64,000 bases of DNA, taken from Eubacterium aggregans. GTDB taxonomy: Bacteria > Bacillota > Clostridia > Eubacteriales > Eubacteriaceae. The stretch is from NCBI RefSeq assembly GCF_900107815.1, contig NZ_FNRK01000001.1, positions 62,001-126,000 on the forward strand. The letters are read 5' to 3'. The notes below the pieces were generated by a model, which worked only from the letters and a program-made list of their open reading frames with translations, was not told the DNA's origin and did not search any database. Of this stretch, positions 16,719 through 23,660 are shown piece by piece. Each line of letters opens with the position of its first letter. The stretch's first letter is position 1. A program made the position numbers and the translations under genes.

Positions 16719-17531
16719 CTATTCGTAGCAATTAGGTGCCAGTTCCAGGGTTTTGAAAAATTCACTGTCATGGGCATAGATGACCTTTGCGTCATATTGC
16801 TTCTGGATTTTCCGCACCTTTTCGATGGATTCAAAATATGCAATAGAATCATACAGAAGGCCGGAAGCCTTAGCCGGTGGTCCGAAGATTTCTTCAGTGT
16901 AGACACAGTCCTGGGGCAGGATGATTGTCTGACCCTCTAAGTGGACCACGAGTCCCAATAATCCCGGTGTATGTCCAGGCAGATTAATGACCTCAACCCC
17001 AGGGGCGATTTCAAAATCTTCCTTAACCAAGTGGACCTGTTTCAGCGAAACATCCATATCTCCCTTGACATATCCGCCGTGCTTGGTGGGATCGGGGTTT
17101 TGATGTACCATGAACAGAGCATTCTTATAATCCGCATCCGGGACATAAACATCCGCATGTTCAAACAGATACAATCCGCCAGCGTGATCCAGATGCAGGT
17201 GGGAAACCACAACGGTTTTAACATCCTCGGGTTTCACCCCGCATAATGCTAATTGCGCATCCAGGGTCTCATCCTTTTTCTGATATAAGGGATAGACTTC
17301 CTGGAGATTGATGGGCCAGTAGCCATCCATTGCTGCCGGGTTGCTGCCCGTGTCGTAAAGAATGTAGCCATCATCCGTCTCGATCAGAAATGCCATAACC
17401 GGTAACTGAATCCACTCATTTTGAACAATGGGATTACTTCTCGTTCCGACAGTTGCGCCATTCACCACATTGTTTTTATCTGTTTCAAGATAACCGGTGT
17501 TCAGAATATACAGCTTCTTCGCTTTTTCCAT
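16719..17531 (-). CDS. N-acyl homoserine lactonase-family metallo-hydrolase
   Basis: Metallo-beta-lactamase-fold protein of 270 residues. The zinc motif SHLHLDHAGG lies near residue 110, followed by NLPGHTPGLLG, a bridging aspartate in ILPQDCVY and a late histidine in VIYAHDSEF. This HxHxDH arrangement and length match AiiA-type lactonases and relatives. It is the first gene behind the sigma-54 promoter and precedes 4-hydroxybutyryl-CoA dehydratase. A natural inference is hydrolysis of gamma-butyrolactone or a related lactone to 4-hydroxybutyrate, feeding the CoA-transferase. Quorum-quenching activity is the alternative. No signal peptide is seen, so it acts in the cytoplasm. Confidence 0.8.
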   Translation of the reverse strand: MEKAKKLYILNTGYLETDKNNVVNGATVGTRSNPIVQNEWIQLPVMAFLIETDDGYILYDTGSNPAAMDGYWPINLQEVYPLYQKKDETLDAQLALCGVKPEDVKTVVVSHLHLDHAGGLYLFEHADVYVPDADYKNALFMVHQNPDPTKHGGYVKGDMDVSLKQVHLVKEDFEIAPGVEVINLPGHTPGLLGLVVHLEGQTIILPQDCVYTEEIFGPPAKASGLLYDSIAYFESIEKVRKIQKQYDAKVIYAHDSEFFKTLELAPNCYE

Positions 17532-17577
17532 AATAATTCCTCCTCTTGATTTGGGTGTTTCCCTTGCCCTGTATTAA

Positions 17578-17593
17578 AGCAAGTCGCGTGCCA
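17578..17593 (-). promoter_or_regulatory. Sigma-54 (-24/-12) promoter of the 4-hydroxybutyrate/LuxCE operon
   Basis: The minus strand reads TGGCACGCGACTTGCT, an essentially perfect match to the sigma-54 consensus TGGCACG-N4-TTGCW with the GG and GC pairs correctly spaced. It lies 47 bases upstream of the lactonase start and downstream of the terminator that ends the adjacent sigma-54 activator gene. No sigma-70 promoter is evident in the same gap. Confidence 0.9.
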
Positions 17594-17685
17594 CTTTTTG
17601 TTTTTCTTCAAAAAAATTCACAAATCCGCAATCTACCGTTCGTTCAACCTCCCTTTATTCTTTTTATAAAAAAGCCAGTTGTTTT

Positions 17686-17757
17686 AAAAACAAAACAACC
17701 CCAAGGGCCTTCTCATCACTTTCCCATCAGAAGGCCCCTTGGGGCTGTTTTGTTTTT
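17686..17757 (-). terminator. Strong long-stem terminator after the sigma-54 activator gene
   Basis: A long inverted repeat pairs AAAAACAAAACAACCCC plus AAGGGCCTTCT with AGAAGGCCCCTTGGGG plus CTGTTTTGTTTTT around a short loop. It begins about 12 bases past the stop of the activator gene and ends in T-rich arms on both strands. It insulates the sigma-54 promoter at 17593 from read-through. Confidence 0.85.
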
Positions 17758-17768
17758 GAATCATTGTT

Positions 17769-19202
17769 TTATTTTTGAACCATTTTGTCCTGGGTGTATT
17801 TTTTTCGCTTTCGAATATATGTGGCCGGATCCATGCCGAGGCTTCGAGCCGCCTTCCGCACACCGCCATGCTCCACATAGGCCTGTCGGATATATTTCGC
17901 TTCAATTTCCTCCAAAAGGCCTTTAAGATTCAATTGTCCACTAGCATCCGTCATATTCTCAGTATTTTTTTGCAGACCCACCGCCACGGCATCAATGTTT
18001 TCACCGTCACTAAGAATGAAGGCCCGTTCGATGACATTGCGCAGCTCTCGAACATTGCCTGGCCACTCATATTCTATCAAGCTGGCCATGGCCAGCTGTG
18101 TCATCTTTTTATTCTGATTATACTTTCGATTCAAGTGGCTTAACATATTTTGGGTCAATGCTGGGATATCCCGTGGCCGTTCCCGAAGAGGCGGTAGGGT
18201 AATCGGAAAAACATTCAGACGATATAGAAGGTCTGCGCGGAACTTTCCTTCATCAACCAGCTGCTGCAAATCCCGATTGGTCGCAGCTAAGATTCGAACA
18301 TCCACCGGGATGGCCTGACTTGCGCCGATACGGGTGACCTCGCCTTCCTGAAGTACCCTTAATAGCTTGACCTGAGCCGTAAGGGGCAGATCCCCTACCT
18401 CATCCAAAAAGATTGTTCCTTGATCCGCCACTTCGAACAAGCCGCGCTTTCCCTTGGCCTGAGCCCCGGTAAAGGAGCCCGGCTCGTAACCGAAAAGCTC
18501 ACTTTCCACCAGGCTTTCGGCAATGGCGCCGCAATTGACTTTAATGAACGCATTGGTTTTTCTCTGGCTATTATGATGGATATAGTTGGCGAAGCGCTCC
18601 TTCCCCACCCCGGTCTCCCCAAAGAGGATAACTACCGTATCCATTTGAGCCACTCTCTGAGCCATTCTCAAAATTTCCAAGGTTACATCATCTTCAGCGA
18701 TGAAATCATGATCCCCCTCCAATTGACTTCGAATCAATTCGATTTCTGCCTGATATCTCTTGGTCAATTCTTCATTCTGAACCAGCTTTTCCTTCAATTG
18801 ATAAATTTCTGAAACATCCCGAACATTGGTGACCACCATGATTATTTTTTTATTCTCATCAAAAATAGGTGTACTGGTCACAATGGCCTGCTTCCCAGTG
18901 CGAAAATGCTGATCGATAGTAACGGAGGTCTGGGAGCCAATGGCCATGAGGGTTCCAGAACGACTGATGGCCCCCTGCTCCACTAACTCGCTCATGTTTT
19001 CGCCCACTACCTCCTCCATTTTAAGGCCGGAGACCACCTCATAGGAATGGTTGCACCAAATGGTATTCGCCTCACCATCGGTTATAAAAATCCCATCAAA
19101 AGAACTCTCTAATATTGCAGCCAAGCATCCCAATGGATCCTCATATTCTTCTAAAAATTGCAGCTTTTTCTTCTCTGAAAGATATACAGGATTTCTCTCC
19201 AT
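17769..19202 (-). CDS. Sigma-54-dependent activator (PAS, AAA+, Fis HTH)
   Basis: Enhancer-binding protein of 477 residues. An N-terminal PAS domain occupies residues about 20-140 (SFDGIFITDGEANTIWCNHS). The AAA+ domain holds Walker A GETGVGKE, the GSFTGA loop that contacts sigma-54, and TIFLDEVGDLP. The C-terminal Fis-type helix-turn-helix is AARSLGMDPATYIRKRKKY. There is no receiver domain, so the PAS domain probably senses a small molecule or redox state. The ATG at 19202 follows AAGGCAGG. A matching sigma-54 promoter lies 176 bases downstream of its end, driving the lactonase-abfD operon, which is the evident target. Confidence 0.9.
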   Translation of the reverse strand: MERNPVYLSEKKKLQFLEEYEDPLGCLAAILESSFDGIFITDGEANTIWCNHSYEVVSGLKMEEVVGENMSELVEQGAISRSGTLMAIGSQTSVTIDQHFRTGKQAIVTSTPIFDENKKIIMVVTNVRDVSEIYQLKEKLVQNEELTKRYQAEIELIRSQLEGDHDFIAEDDVTLEILRMAQRVAQMDTVVILFGETGVGKERFANYIHHNSQRKTNAFIKVNCGAIAESLVESELFGYEPGSFTGAQAKGKRGLFEVADQGTIFLDEVGDLPLTAQVKLLRVLQEGEVTRIGASQAIPVDVRILAATNRDLQQLVDEGKFRADLLYRLNVFPITLPPLRERPRDIPALTQNMLSHLNRKYNQNKKMTQLAMASLIEYEWPGNVRELRNVIERAFILSDGENIDAVAVGLQKNTENMTDASGQLNLKGLLEEIEAKYIRQAYVEHGGVRKAARSLGMDPATYIRKRKKYTQDKMVQK

Positions 19203-19288
19203 AATCAACCTGCCTTCTTCAATTTGTGTCCATTATACTGTATTTTCGATCGGAAAGCACTGTATTTTTAAATCACTACTAAAAGCAA

Positions 19289-19317
19289 TTGTATTCTCCT
19301 AACGCCCGATCTATACT
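19289..19317 (+). promoter_or_regulatory. Possible rightward promoter in the 19.2-19.65 kb gap
   Basis: TTGTAT (19289-19294) and TATACT (19312-19317) are 17 bases apart, and an overlapping TATAAT follows at 19317. It could drive the threonine aldolase gene through a leader of about 330 bases. The upstream stretch 19209-19288 has two copies of ACTGTATTTT but nothing else I can interpret. Confidence 0.5.
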
Positions 19318-19351
19318 ATAATTAATACAGTAAAACCAAAGAGTCCTCCCC

Positions 19352-19612
19352 ATGGAAACCATCCTGTATCCCAAAATCCCCAAGGCCCTAATGCTGCGCC
19401 ATGGAGGTTCTTAATATCTCTGGGCGGCAGACTCATTAAAGGCACCCAAATATTATATCATTGGGGCTGGCAGCCTGAAGGTCTTTATGAAACGCTACGG
19501 GTCTCCCTGCGGCATTCGGATCTCCGGACGAAACTTCGGCGACGAAAATGACCTCTTCCCCATACCGCTGTACAGTGTTTTTTGCCTAAAAGCTGGAATC
19601 TTTGTAAGATAG
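19352..19612 (+). pseudogene. Possible relic ORF interrupted by one in-frame stop
   Basis: A single reading frame of 87 codons starts at ATG 19352 and continues to TAG 19612 with only one interruption, TAA at 19412-19414. The second part reads like protein (KYYIIGAGSLKVFMKRYG, then GRNFGDENDLFPIPLYSVF). I do not recognise the family. There is no convincing ribosome binding site, and the preceding bases are pyrimidine-rich. It may be a decayed gene between the activator and the threonine aldolase, or chance open frame in a leader. Confidence 0.3.
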
Positions 19613-19649
19613 AATGGTTCATTGAAACCAGAAACAAAGGAGTGACAAA

Positions 19650-20675
19650 ATGATTGATTTTCAAAGTGATTATATTGCCGGGGCACATCCCCAAATCATC
19701 AAGCAATTGTCTGAAACGAATTTGGAGTGCCTGCCGGGCTATGGAACCGATGCCTACTGCAGCGCAGCGAAGGAAAAAATAAAAGCCGCCTGTGGATGTC
19801 CAGAGGCAGAGGTAGAATTTTTAACCGGAGGGACGCAAACCAACGCCATTGTTATTTCTACCATGCTTCAGGATTATGAGGGGGTGTTAGCTGCAAAAAG
19901 CGGGCATATCAGCACCCATGAAGCCGGTGCCATTGAGTATTCTGGCCACAAGGTTTTAGAACTGTCCCAGGCCGGAGGCAAGATTAGTGCCGCGGTATTG
20001 AAAGATTACCTCAGTGACTATTTTGCAGATGAAAATTATGAGCATATGGTTTTCCCGGGGATGGTTTACGTCTCCCACCCTACGGAATATGGTACCCTTT
20101 ACTCCAAGGCGGAGCTAGAGGCCATCGCCGGGGTTTGCCAGGATTATAAAATCCCCCTTTTCCTTGATGGTGCCCGTTTAGGGTATGGGCTTATGAGCGC
20201 CGCTTCAGACATGACCCTGGCAGATATTGCCCGAATTTGTGATGTGTTTTACATCGGGGGAACCAAGGTAGGGGCTTTATGTGGTGAGGCCGTTGTCTTT
20301 ACCAAAGGGAATCAGCCAAGGCATTTTATGACGGCGGTGAAAAAGCGGGGTGCCCTGCTGGCTAAGGGACGACTCCTCGGTATTCAGTTCGATACCCTTT
20401 TTACCCATGATTTGTATTTTGAAATCAGCCGCCACGCCATTGGATTAGCAGAGGAGCTAAAGGCTATTTTCACGGAACGGGGTTATTCCTTTTACCTGGA
20501 GTCCTTTACCAATCAGCAATTTATCATTTTGGAAAACGCCCAGATGAAAAGGCTTAAACAGGACGTGTCCTTTTCCTTTTGGGAAAAGCTGGATGACAAC
20601 CATACTGTGGTGCGTTTTGCCACAAGCTGGTCCACCACAGCGGAGGATTTAGAGGCTTTAAAGAGGATTTTATAA
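19650..20675 (+). CDS. ltaE: Low-specificity threonine aldolase family protein
   Basis: Pyridoxal-phosphate fold-type I enzyme of 341 residues. It has the family elements FLTGGTQTNAIV, HISTHEAGAIE, LFLDGARLGYGL and the cofactor lysine in YIGGTKVGALCGEA. The beta-eliminating lyase/threonine aldolase family splits threonine or allo-threonine into glycine and acetaldehyde. The ATG follows AAAGGAGTG at good spacing. It is a single gene with no partner; the downstream bases 20676-20690 are the end of a RhuM relic on the other strand. Related tyrosine-phenol-lyase-like activities are less likely given the motif set. Confidence 0.86.
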   Translation: MIDFQSDYIAGAHPQIIKQLSETNLECLPGYGTDAYCSAAKEKIKAACGCPEAEVEFLTGGTQTNAIVISTMLQDYEGVLAAKSGHISTHEAGAIEYSGHKVLELSQAGGKISAAVLKDYLSDYFADENYEHMVFPGMVYVSHPTEYGTLYSKAELEAIAGVCQDYKIPLFLDGARLGYGLMSAASDMTLADIARICDVFYIGGTKVGALCGEAVVFTKGNQPRHFMTAVKKRGALLAKGRLLGIQFDTLFTHDLYFEISRHAIGLAEELKAIFTERGYSFYLESFTNQQFIILENAQMKRLKQDVSFSFWEKLDDNHTVVRFATSWSTTAEDLEALKRIL

Positions 20676-20685
20676 TTGGCCCTTT

Positions 20686-20891
20686 TCAGGCATATCCACG
20701 GCCTTCGCTATCCCTTGCCCCGTGTTGAGTGGTAGTCGCAAATTTTGTGACTACCACTTGATCCTGCAATTCTTCTGAAATTGCATTGTTAATATGTTTA
20801 CCAATTGTTTTGAATCTCTGTCAAACAATTCTGCCTTCTGCTGCCGATTCAGCCAGACTGTATCCTGCTCCGGTGAGATTTTTACATCCAT
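20686..20891 (-). pseudogene. Frameshifted and truncated RhuM-family gene
   Basis: The minus frame from ATG 20891 begins MDVKISPEQDTVWLNRQQ and ELFDRDSK, as in the N-terminus of RhuM-type proteins. After a T run at 20808-20811 (plus strand) the match continues only in another frame as TIGKHINNAISEEL, VVVTKFATTTQHGA, then runs into a stop at 20686. A loss of one base in the A/T run explains the shift. The rest of the protein (normally over 200 more residues) is missing. RhuM genes often travel with restriction-modification and defence loci, so this marks an old insertion hotspot beside the cassette at 21-23 kb. Confidence 0.75.
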
Positions 20892-20911
20892 AGGCAGCTC
20901 GCCACGGGTAC

Positions 20912-20939
20912 AAAAAAAGACCACCGTCATGGTGGTCTC
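20912..20939 (-). terminator. Terminator of the nuclease cassette
   Basis: On the minus strand GAGACCACC, a short loop and GGTGGTC are followed by seven T. It lies about 110 bases beyond the stop of the PBECR-like gene and just before the RhuM relic. A 73-codon open frame that spans it is therefore not a gene. Confidence 0.85.
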
Positions 20940-21047
20940 ATTGGGAATCAGGTGGGGTGACACTTCCCACATCTCCTAACCTCTTGTGAGGGGCGACGGC
21001 TGCCCGTTCCGTCCTCTGGTTCCCTTTGTATTTATATTGTACATTAT

Positions 21048-21419
21048 TTAGTGCTTTCTGTCAATTTTCAGGAGTTTGCCGTCCCGTATGAAATTAAGGG
21101 TTCTCCGAGTGTTTAACTTATATAGCGTACGGGCATAATGTTTTCCATTTCGGGATACACGCACAGCCACTTTAATAAATTCATCCTCCATCTGAATCTC
21201 TTTCACAAATTCTATGGATTGATCAGATGGATTAATCCCAACATAATCTGGATCATTCAGTATTTCCTTGAGTAGATGTCTGTACCGTTTATAATCCTCT
21301 GGGTGACTTTTTTTCATATGTCGAATATTACTCTCTCCAATATAAATGGGTGCTCCCGGGGATAAGTCTAATCTAAGGGTATTGATTATTTCTTCGGAAA
21401 TATATCCTAATACGACCAC
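21048..21419 (-). CDS. PBECR-like small nuclease domain protein, putative toxin
   Basis: Protein of 123 residues from GTG 21419, which follows GGAAAG. It contains YIGESNIRHMKKSHPEDY near residue 28, KEILNDPDYVG, and a strand-rich C-terminal half with VAVRVSRNGKHYARTLYKLN. This pattern resembles the phage Barnase-EndoU-ColicinE5/D-RelE (PBECR) nuclease group. Conserved His and Lys/Arg residues could be catalytic. It starts 12 bases after the XRE-ImmA/IrrE gene in a three-gene AT-rich cassette, the usual layout of toxin-antitoxin or phage defence modules. I name the fold from motif memory; profile search is needed for the exact family. Confidence 0.6.
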   Translation of the reverse strand: MVVLGYISEEIINTLRLDLSPGAPIYIGESNIRHMKKSHPEDYKRYRHLLKEILNDPDYVGINPSDQSIEFVKEIQMEDEFIKVAVRVSRNGKHYARTLYKLNTRRTLNFIRDGKLLKIDRKH

Positions 21420-21431
21420 TGGTAATCTTTC

Positions 21432-22625
21432 CTATTCTTCTTTCTCGTCAGAGATACATTGACCTTTAAGACTTTTGTTTAGTTTTATTTGTGGAAATGC
21501 ATATAGATTTTCACTTCTGAGAAAACTTTTTTCTAAGTTCAATAGTTCTTCTATTTTATCTCTATTTAGTGAAACTCCAAATAATGAAAGCTCATCTATT
21601 AATTCTTCAGACGTAAAATATTCCTCATTTATTAAGAATTCAATCGCTTTCTTCAAATATTGTGGTTCAGTTAAAGGTGTTTCACTATCTAAAGGTTCTT
21701 TTTTTCGATATCCCTTTTCTGACATTTGTTTCATCAGGTATTGATATTGTCCATGAGTTATCGCTCCAATTTGATGGGCACGTACAATAAGTGCAGAAGC
21801 AGAGACATGATACTTCTTTTTCAATTCTAAATACAAAGATATATTTGTTATTTGATTCCCCTTAAGATCATTTCGATACATTTCTTTTGGAATTAGAAGA
21901 GCACCCGCAAATGCATTCATTTTTTTTTCCATTTCGCGGTATTCCGTACTCGTCATTTCTTCAACTGTATAATCGTCATCCATTAAGATGTGCCCTAATT
22001 CATGTGCTGCATTGAAATTTCTCCGGTAAAAACTCTCTTTATCAGAACCAAGGATAACAATTGGCACAAGATTATCTCCAATAGTTTGGACTTGACTATA
22101 GGCATCAATTTCATCGCAGTTTGCAAATACGGATGCCATCACAATTCCATTGCGTTCCATTACATCAATTATATTTAAAATGGGGCCATTGCCAAGTTCC
22201 CATGTTTTTCTAACTAACTTAGCAAGTTCTTCAATATCAATGTTCACATGATTATATTTCAATGGTATAAATGATTTGAATTCTATATATTCTTTTAAAA
22301 ATGTATAGATTTGGGCTAATAAAATCAGATGGGCAATTTGGCTATTTTTTTGTCGCATCGTCGTTTTTTGAAGAGAACGAAAATATGTATCTCCTAAGAT
22401 TGCATTCGTCTTTGGCGCATCATAAAAATATTGTCGGGGAAAACCTAGACAGTCCGTAATTTTTTTTAACGTTTCTACCTTTGGCTCTGCCTTTCCATTT
22501 TCAAATTGTGAAATCGCCTGTTTTGTCACACCACTCATCTCAGCGACTTCTTTTATCGTAAGACCACAATATTCTCTGGCAAGTTTTAAGCGCCCAAAAT
22601 TAAACGCATTTTCTAAATTATCCAT
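21432..22625 (-). CDS. XRE-family HTH fused to ImmA/IrrE metallopeptidase
   Basis: Protein of 397 residues. Residues 10-68 are an XRE helix-turn-helix (LTIKEVAEMSGVTKQAISQF). Residues about 150-260 are an ImmA/IrrE peptidase with HELGH at 208-212 and the downstream MEKKMNAFAGALLIP helix carrying the third metal ligand. The C-terminal 120 residues are helical and not recognised. Proteins of this type are regulators that can cleave a repressor or antitoxin; fused forms act as antitoxins in some toxin-antitoxin pairs. It lies between a DUF5986-like gene and the PBECR-like gene. Codon use is strongly AT-rich, unlike the flanking genes, which points to horizontal acquisition. Confidence 0.85.
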   Translation of the reverse strand: MDNLENAFNFGRLKLAREYCGLTIKEVAEMSGVTKQAISQFENGKAEPKVETLKKITDCLGFPRQYFYDAPKTNAILGDTYFRSLQKTTMRQKNSQIAHLILLAQIYTFLKEYIEFKSFIPLKYNHVNIDIEELAKLVRKTWELGNGPILNIIDVMERNGIVMASVFANCDEIDAYSQVQTIGDNLVPIVILGSDKESFYRRNFNAAHELGHILMDDDYTVEEMTSTEYREMEKKMNAFAGALLIPKEMYRNDLKGNQITNISLYLELKKKYHVSASALIVRAHQIGAITHGQYQYLMKQMSEKGYRKKEPLDSETPLTEPQYLKKAIEFLINEEYFTSEELIDELSLFGVSLNRDKIEELLNLEKSFLRSENLYAFPQIKLNKSLKGQCISDEKEE

Positions 22626-22644
22626 TGCATAACTCTTTTCTAAA

Positions 22645-23364
22645 TCAAACGATACTCTTCTTTTCGGATTTCCTTTTTTTGGCTTTCAAAGTTACTTTAG
22701 GTGCAAAGGTCGAAATTTCTGGATTCGTAATATTATATTTGTTTTCTTCTTCATACTCAGTACCAATAAATTCATTCCAGCTTTCTTGATTGATTATATT
22801 AAAGCCTTGTTTAATCTGTATCGCTGATACATTGGTTAGTATTCCCATTTGTTCAGTGATAGAAACAACATAAAAGTTTGAAGTATCTTCGAGATTGATA
22901 TCTGAGCAAAGCAGATTCCTCTGTTGAAGTAATTTTCTTTCAATTAATTTATTGTCATTATCTGAATAAAGCATCGATAATTGTTGCTCAATGGGTTCAG
23001 AAGCGGAACAATTATTAAGTGTAGCTAGCGCATTAATATAATGTTCAGAACAATCGCCCTTGCTTTTAATGATGTTTTCTAATCTCTCTGCACGCATAAT
23101 AGCATAGAGATCCTTGGTTTCCTCATCGTAGACTAAGAAAAATTTCCACGAATTCTTATGCGCAATAAAAAAAGGAATATTATTGACTTCCAAAATATTT
23201 TTGAGCCCTAAATTAAAAAAGTTCCAATTGTAAAGACTTAGTCCATTTGATGTAGGAATACCTTTTTTTATATTCTCTAGTCGAGCTTCTTTAATTTCTT
23301 GAAGACCATTCTGGATACCTTGTACGATTGTACGTTTAACAATATTTTTCTTGATAGAAATCAC
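22645..23364 (-). CDS. DUF5986-like protein, first gene of the nuclease cassette
   Basis: AT-rich gene for about 239 residues. The sequence has NWNFFNLGLKNILEVNNIPFF, an HKNSWKFFLVYDEETKDLYAIM segment, and a very basic C-terminus rich in lysine. It resembles the DUF5986 proteins found beside ImmA/IrrE genes, but I hold this at low certainty. The start is odd: a GTG (23364) lies inside the perfect Shine-Dalgarno AAGGAGGTGAT, too close to be used, and no ATG, GTG or TTG follows in frame for over 50 bases. The codon at ideal spacing is ATC (23355). The function is unknown. Confidence 0.6.
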   Translation of the reverse strand: MISIKKNIVKRTIVQGIQNGLQEIKEARLENIKKGIPTSNGLSLYNWNFFNLGLKNILEVNNIPFFIAHKNSWKFFLVYDEETKDLYAIMRAERLENIIKSKGDCSEHYINALATLNNCSASEPIEQQLSMLYSDNDNKLIERKLLQQRNLLCSDINLEDTSNFYVVSITEQMGILTNVSAIQIKQGFNIINQESWNEFIGTEYEEENKYNITNPEISTFAPKVTLKAKKRKSEKKSIV

Positions 23365-23376
23365 CTCCTTAATTAT

Positions 23377-23404
23377 ATTTTACTAAATATCGTAATTTAG
23401 TCAA
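23377..23404 (-). promoter_or_regulatory. Promoter and operator of the nuclease cassette
   Basis: The minus strand has TTGACT (23404-23399) and TAAAAT (23382-23377), 16 bases apart. The spacer and the last two bases of the -35 box form the palindrome CTAAATATCGTAATTTAG (23383-23400; arms CTAAAT/ATTTAG). This is the expected position for autorepression by the XRE protein of the cassette. Confidence 0.7.
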
Positions 23405-23553
23405 GTAAAATATATTAAAAATTTTAAATTGTAAAGTAATTTTAATTATTGCTACTGCAATTATATCATCATTCAGCGCTGTATCACTTAATCGAACCAG
23501 TTTATATTTATTGCTACATTCGCATAAAAACCTTGCTCTAAAAATTTATCTAC

Positions 23554-23589
23554 AAAAAATGGACTGTTTGCTATAAGCATAACAGTCCA
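23554..23589 (-). terminator. Terminator of the urease operon
   Basis: On the minus strand TGGACTGTTATGC, a short loop and GCAAACAGTCCA form a stem with one bulge, followed by six T. It lies about 70 bases past the ureD stop. The rest of 23405-23660 is very AT-rich and I see no gene in it. Confidence 0.82.
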
Positions 23590-23660
23590 TAAAGCGATTT
23601 AATTAATTGTTCTACATTTTTAAAGAACATCACAACTCACAGATAAAAAGAAACCTATCC

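Noticed and set aside
19289-19650. A possible riboswitch or T-box in the 330-base leader before threonine aldolase.
   Set aside because: I found no conserved riboswitch core, no T-box motif and no leader terminator.
20751-20972. A 73-codon minus-strand frame starting MWEVSPHL.
   Set aside because: Its first third spans an intrinsic terminator and the rest is the frameshifted RhuM relic, so the whole frame is not a gene.
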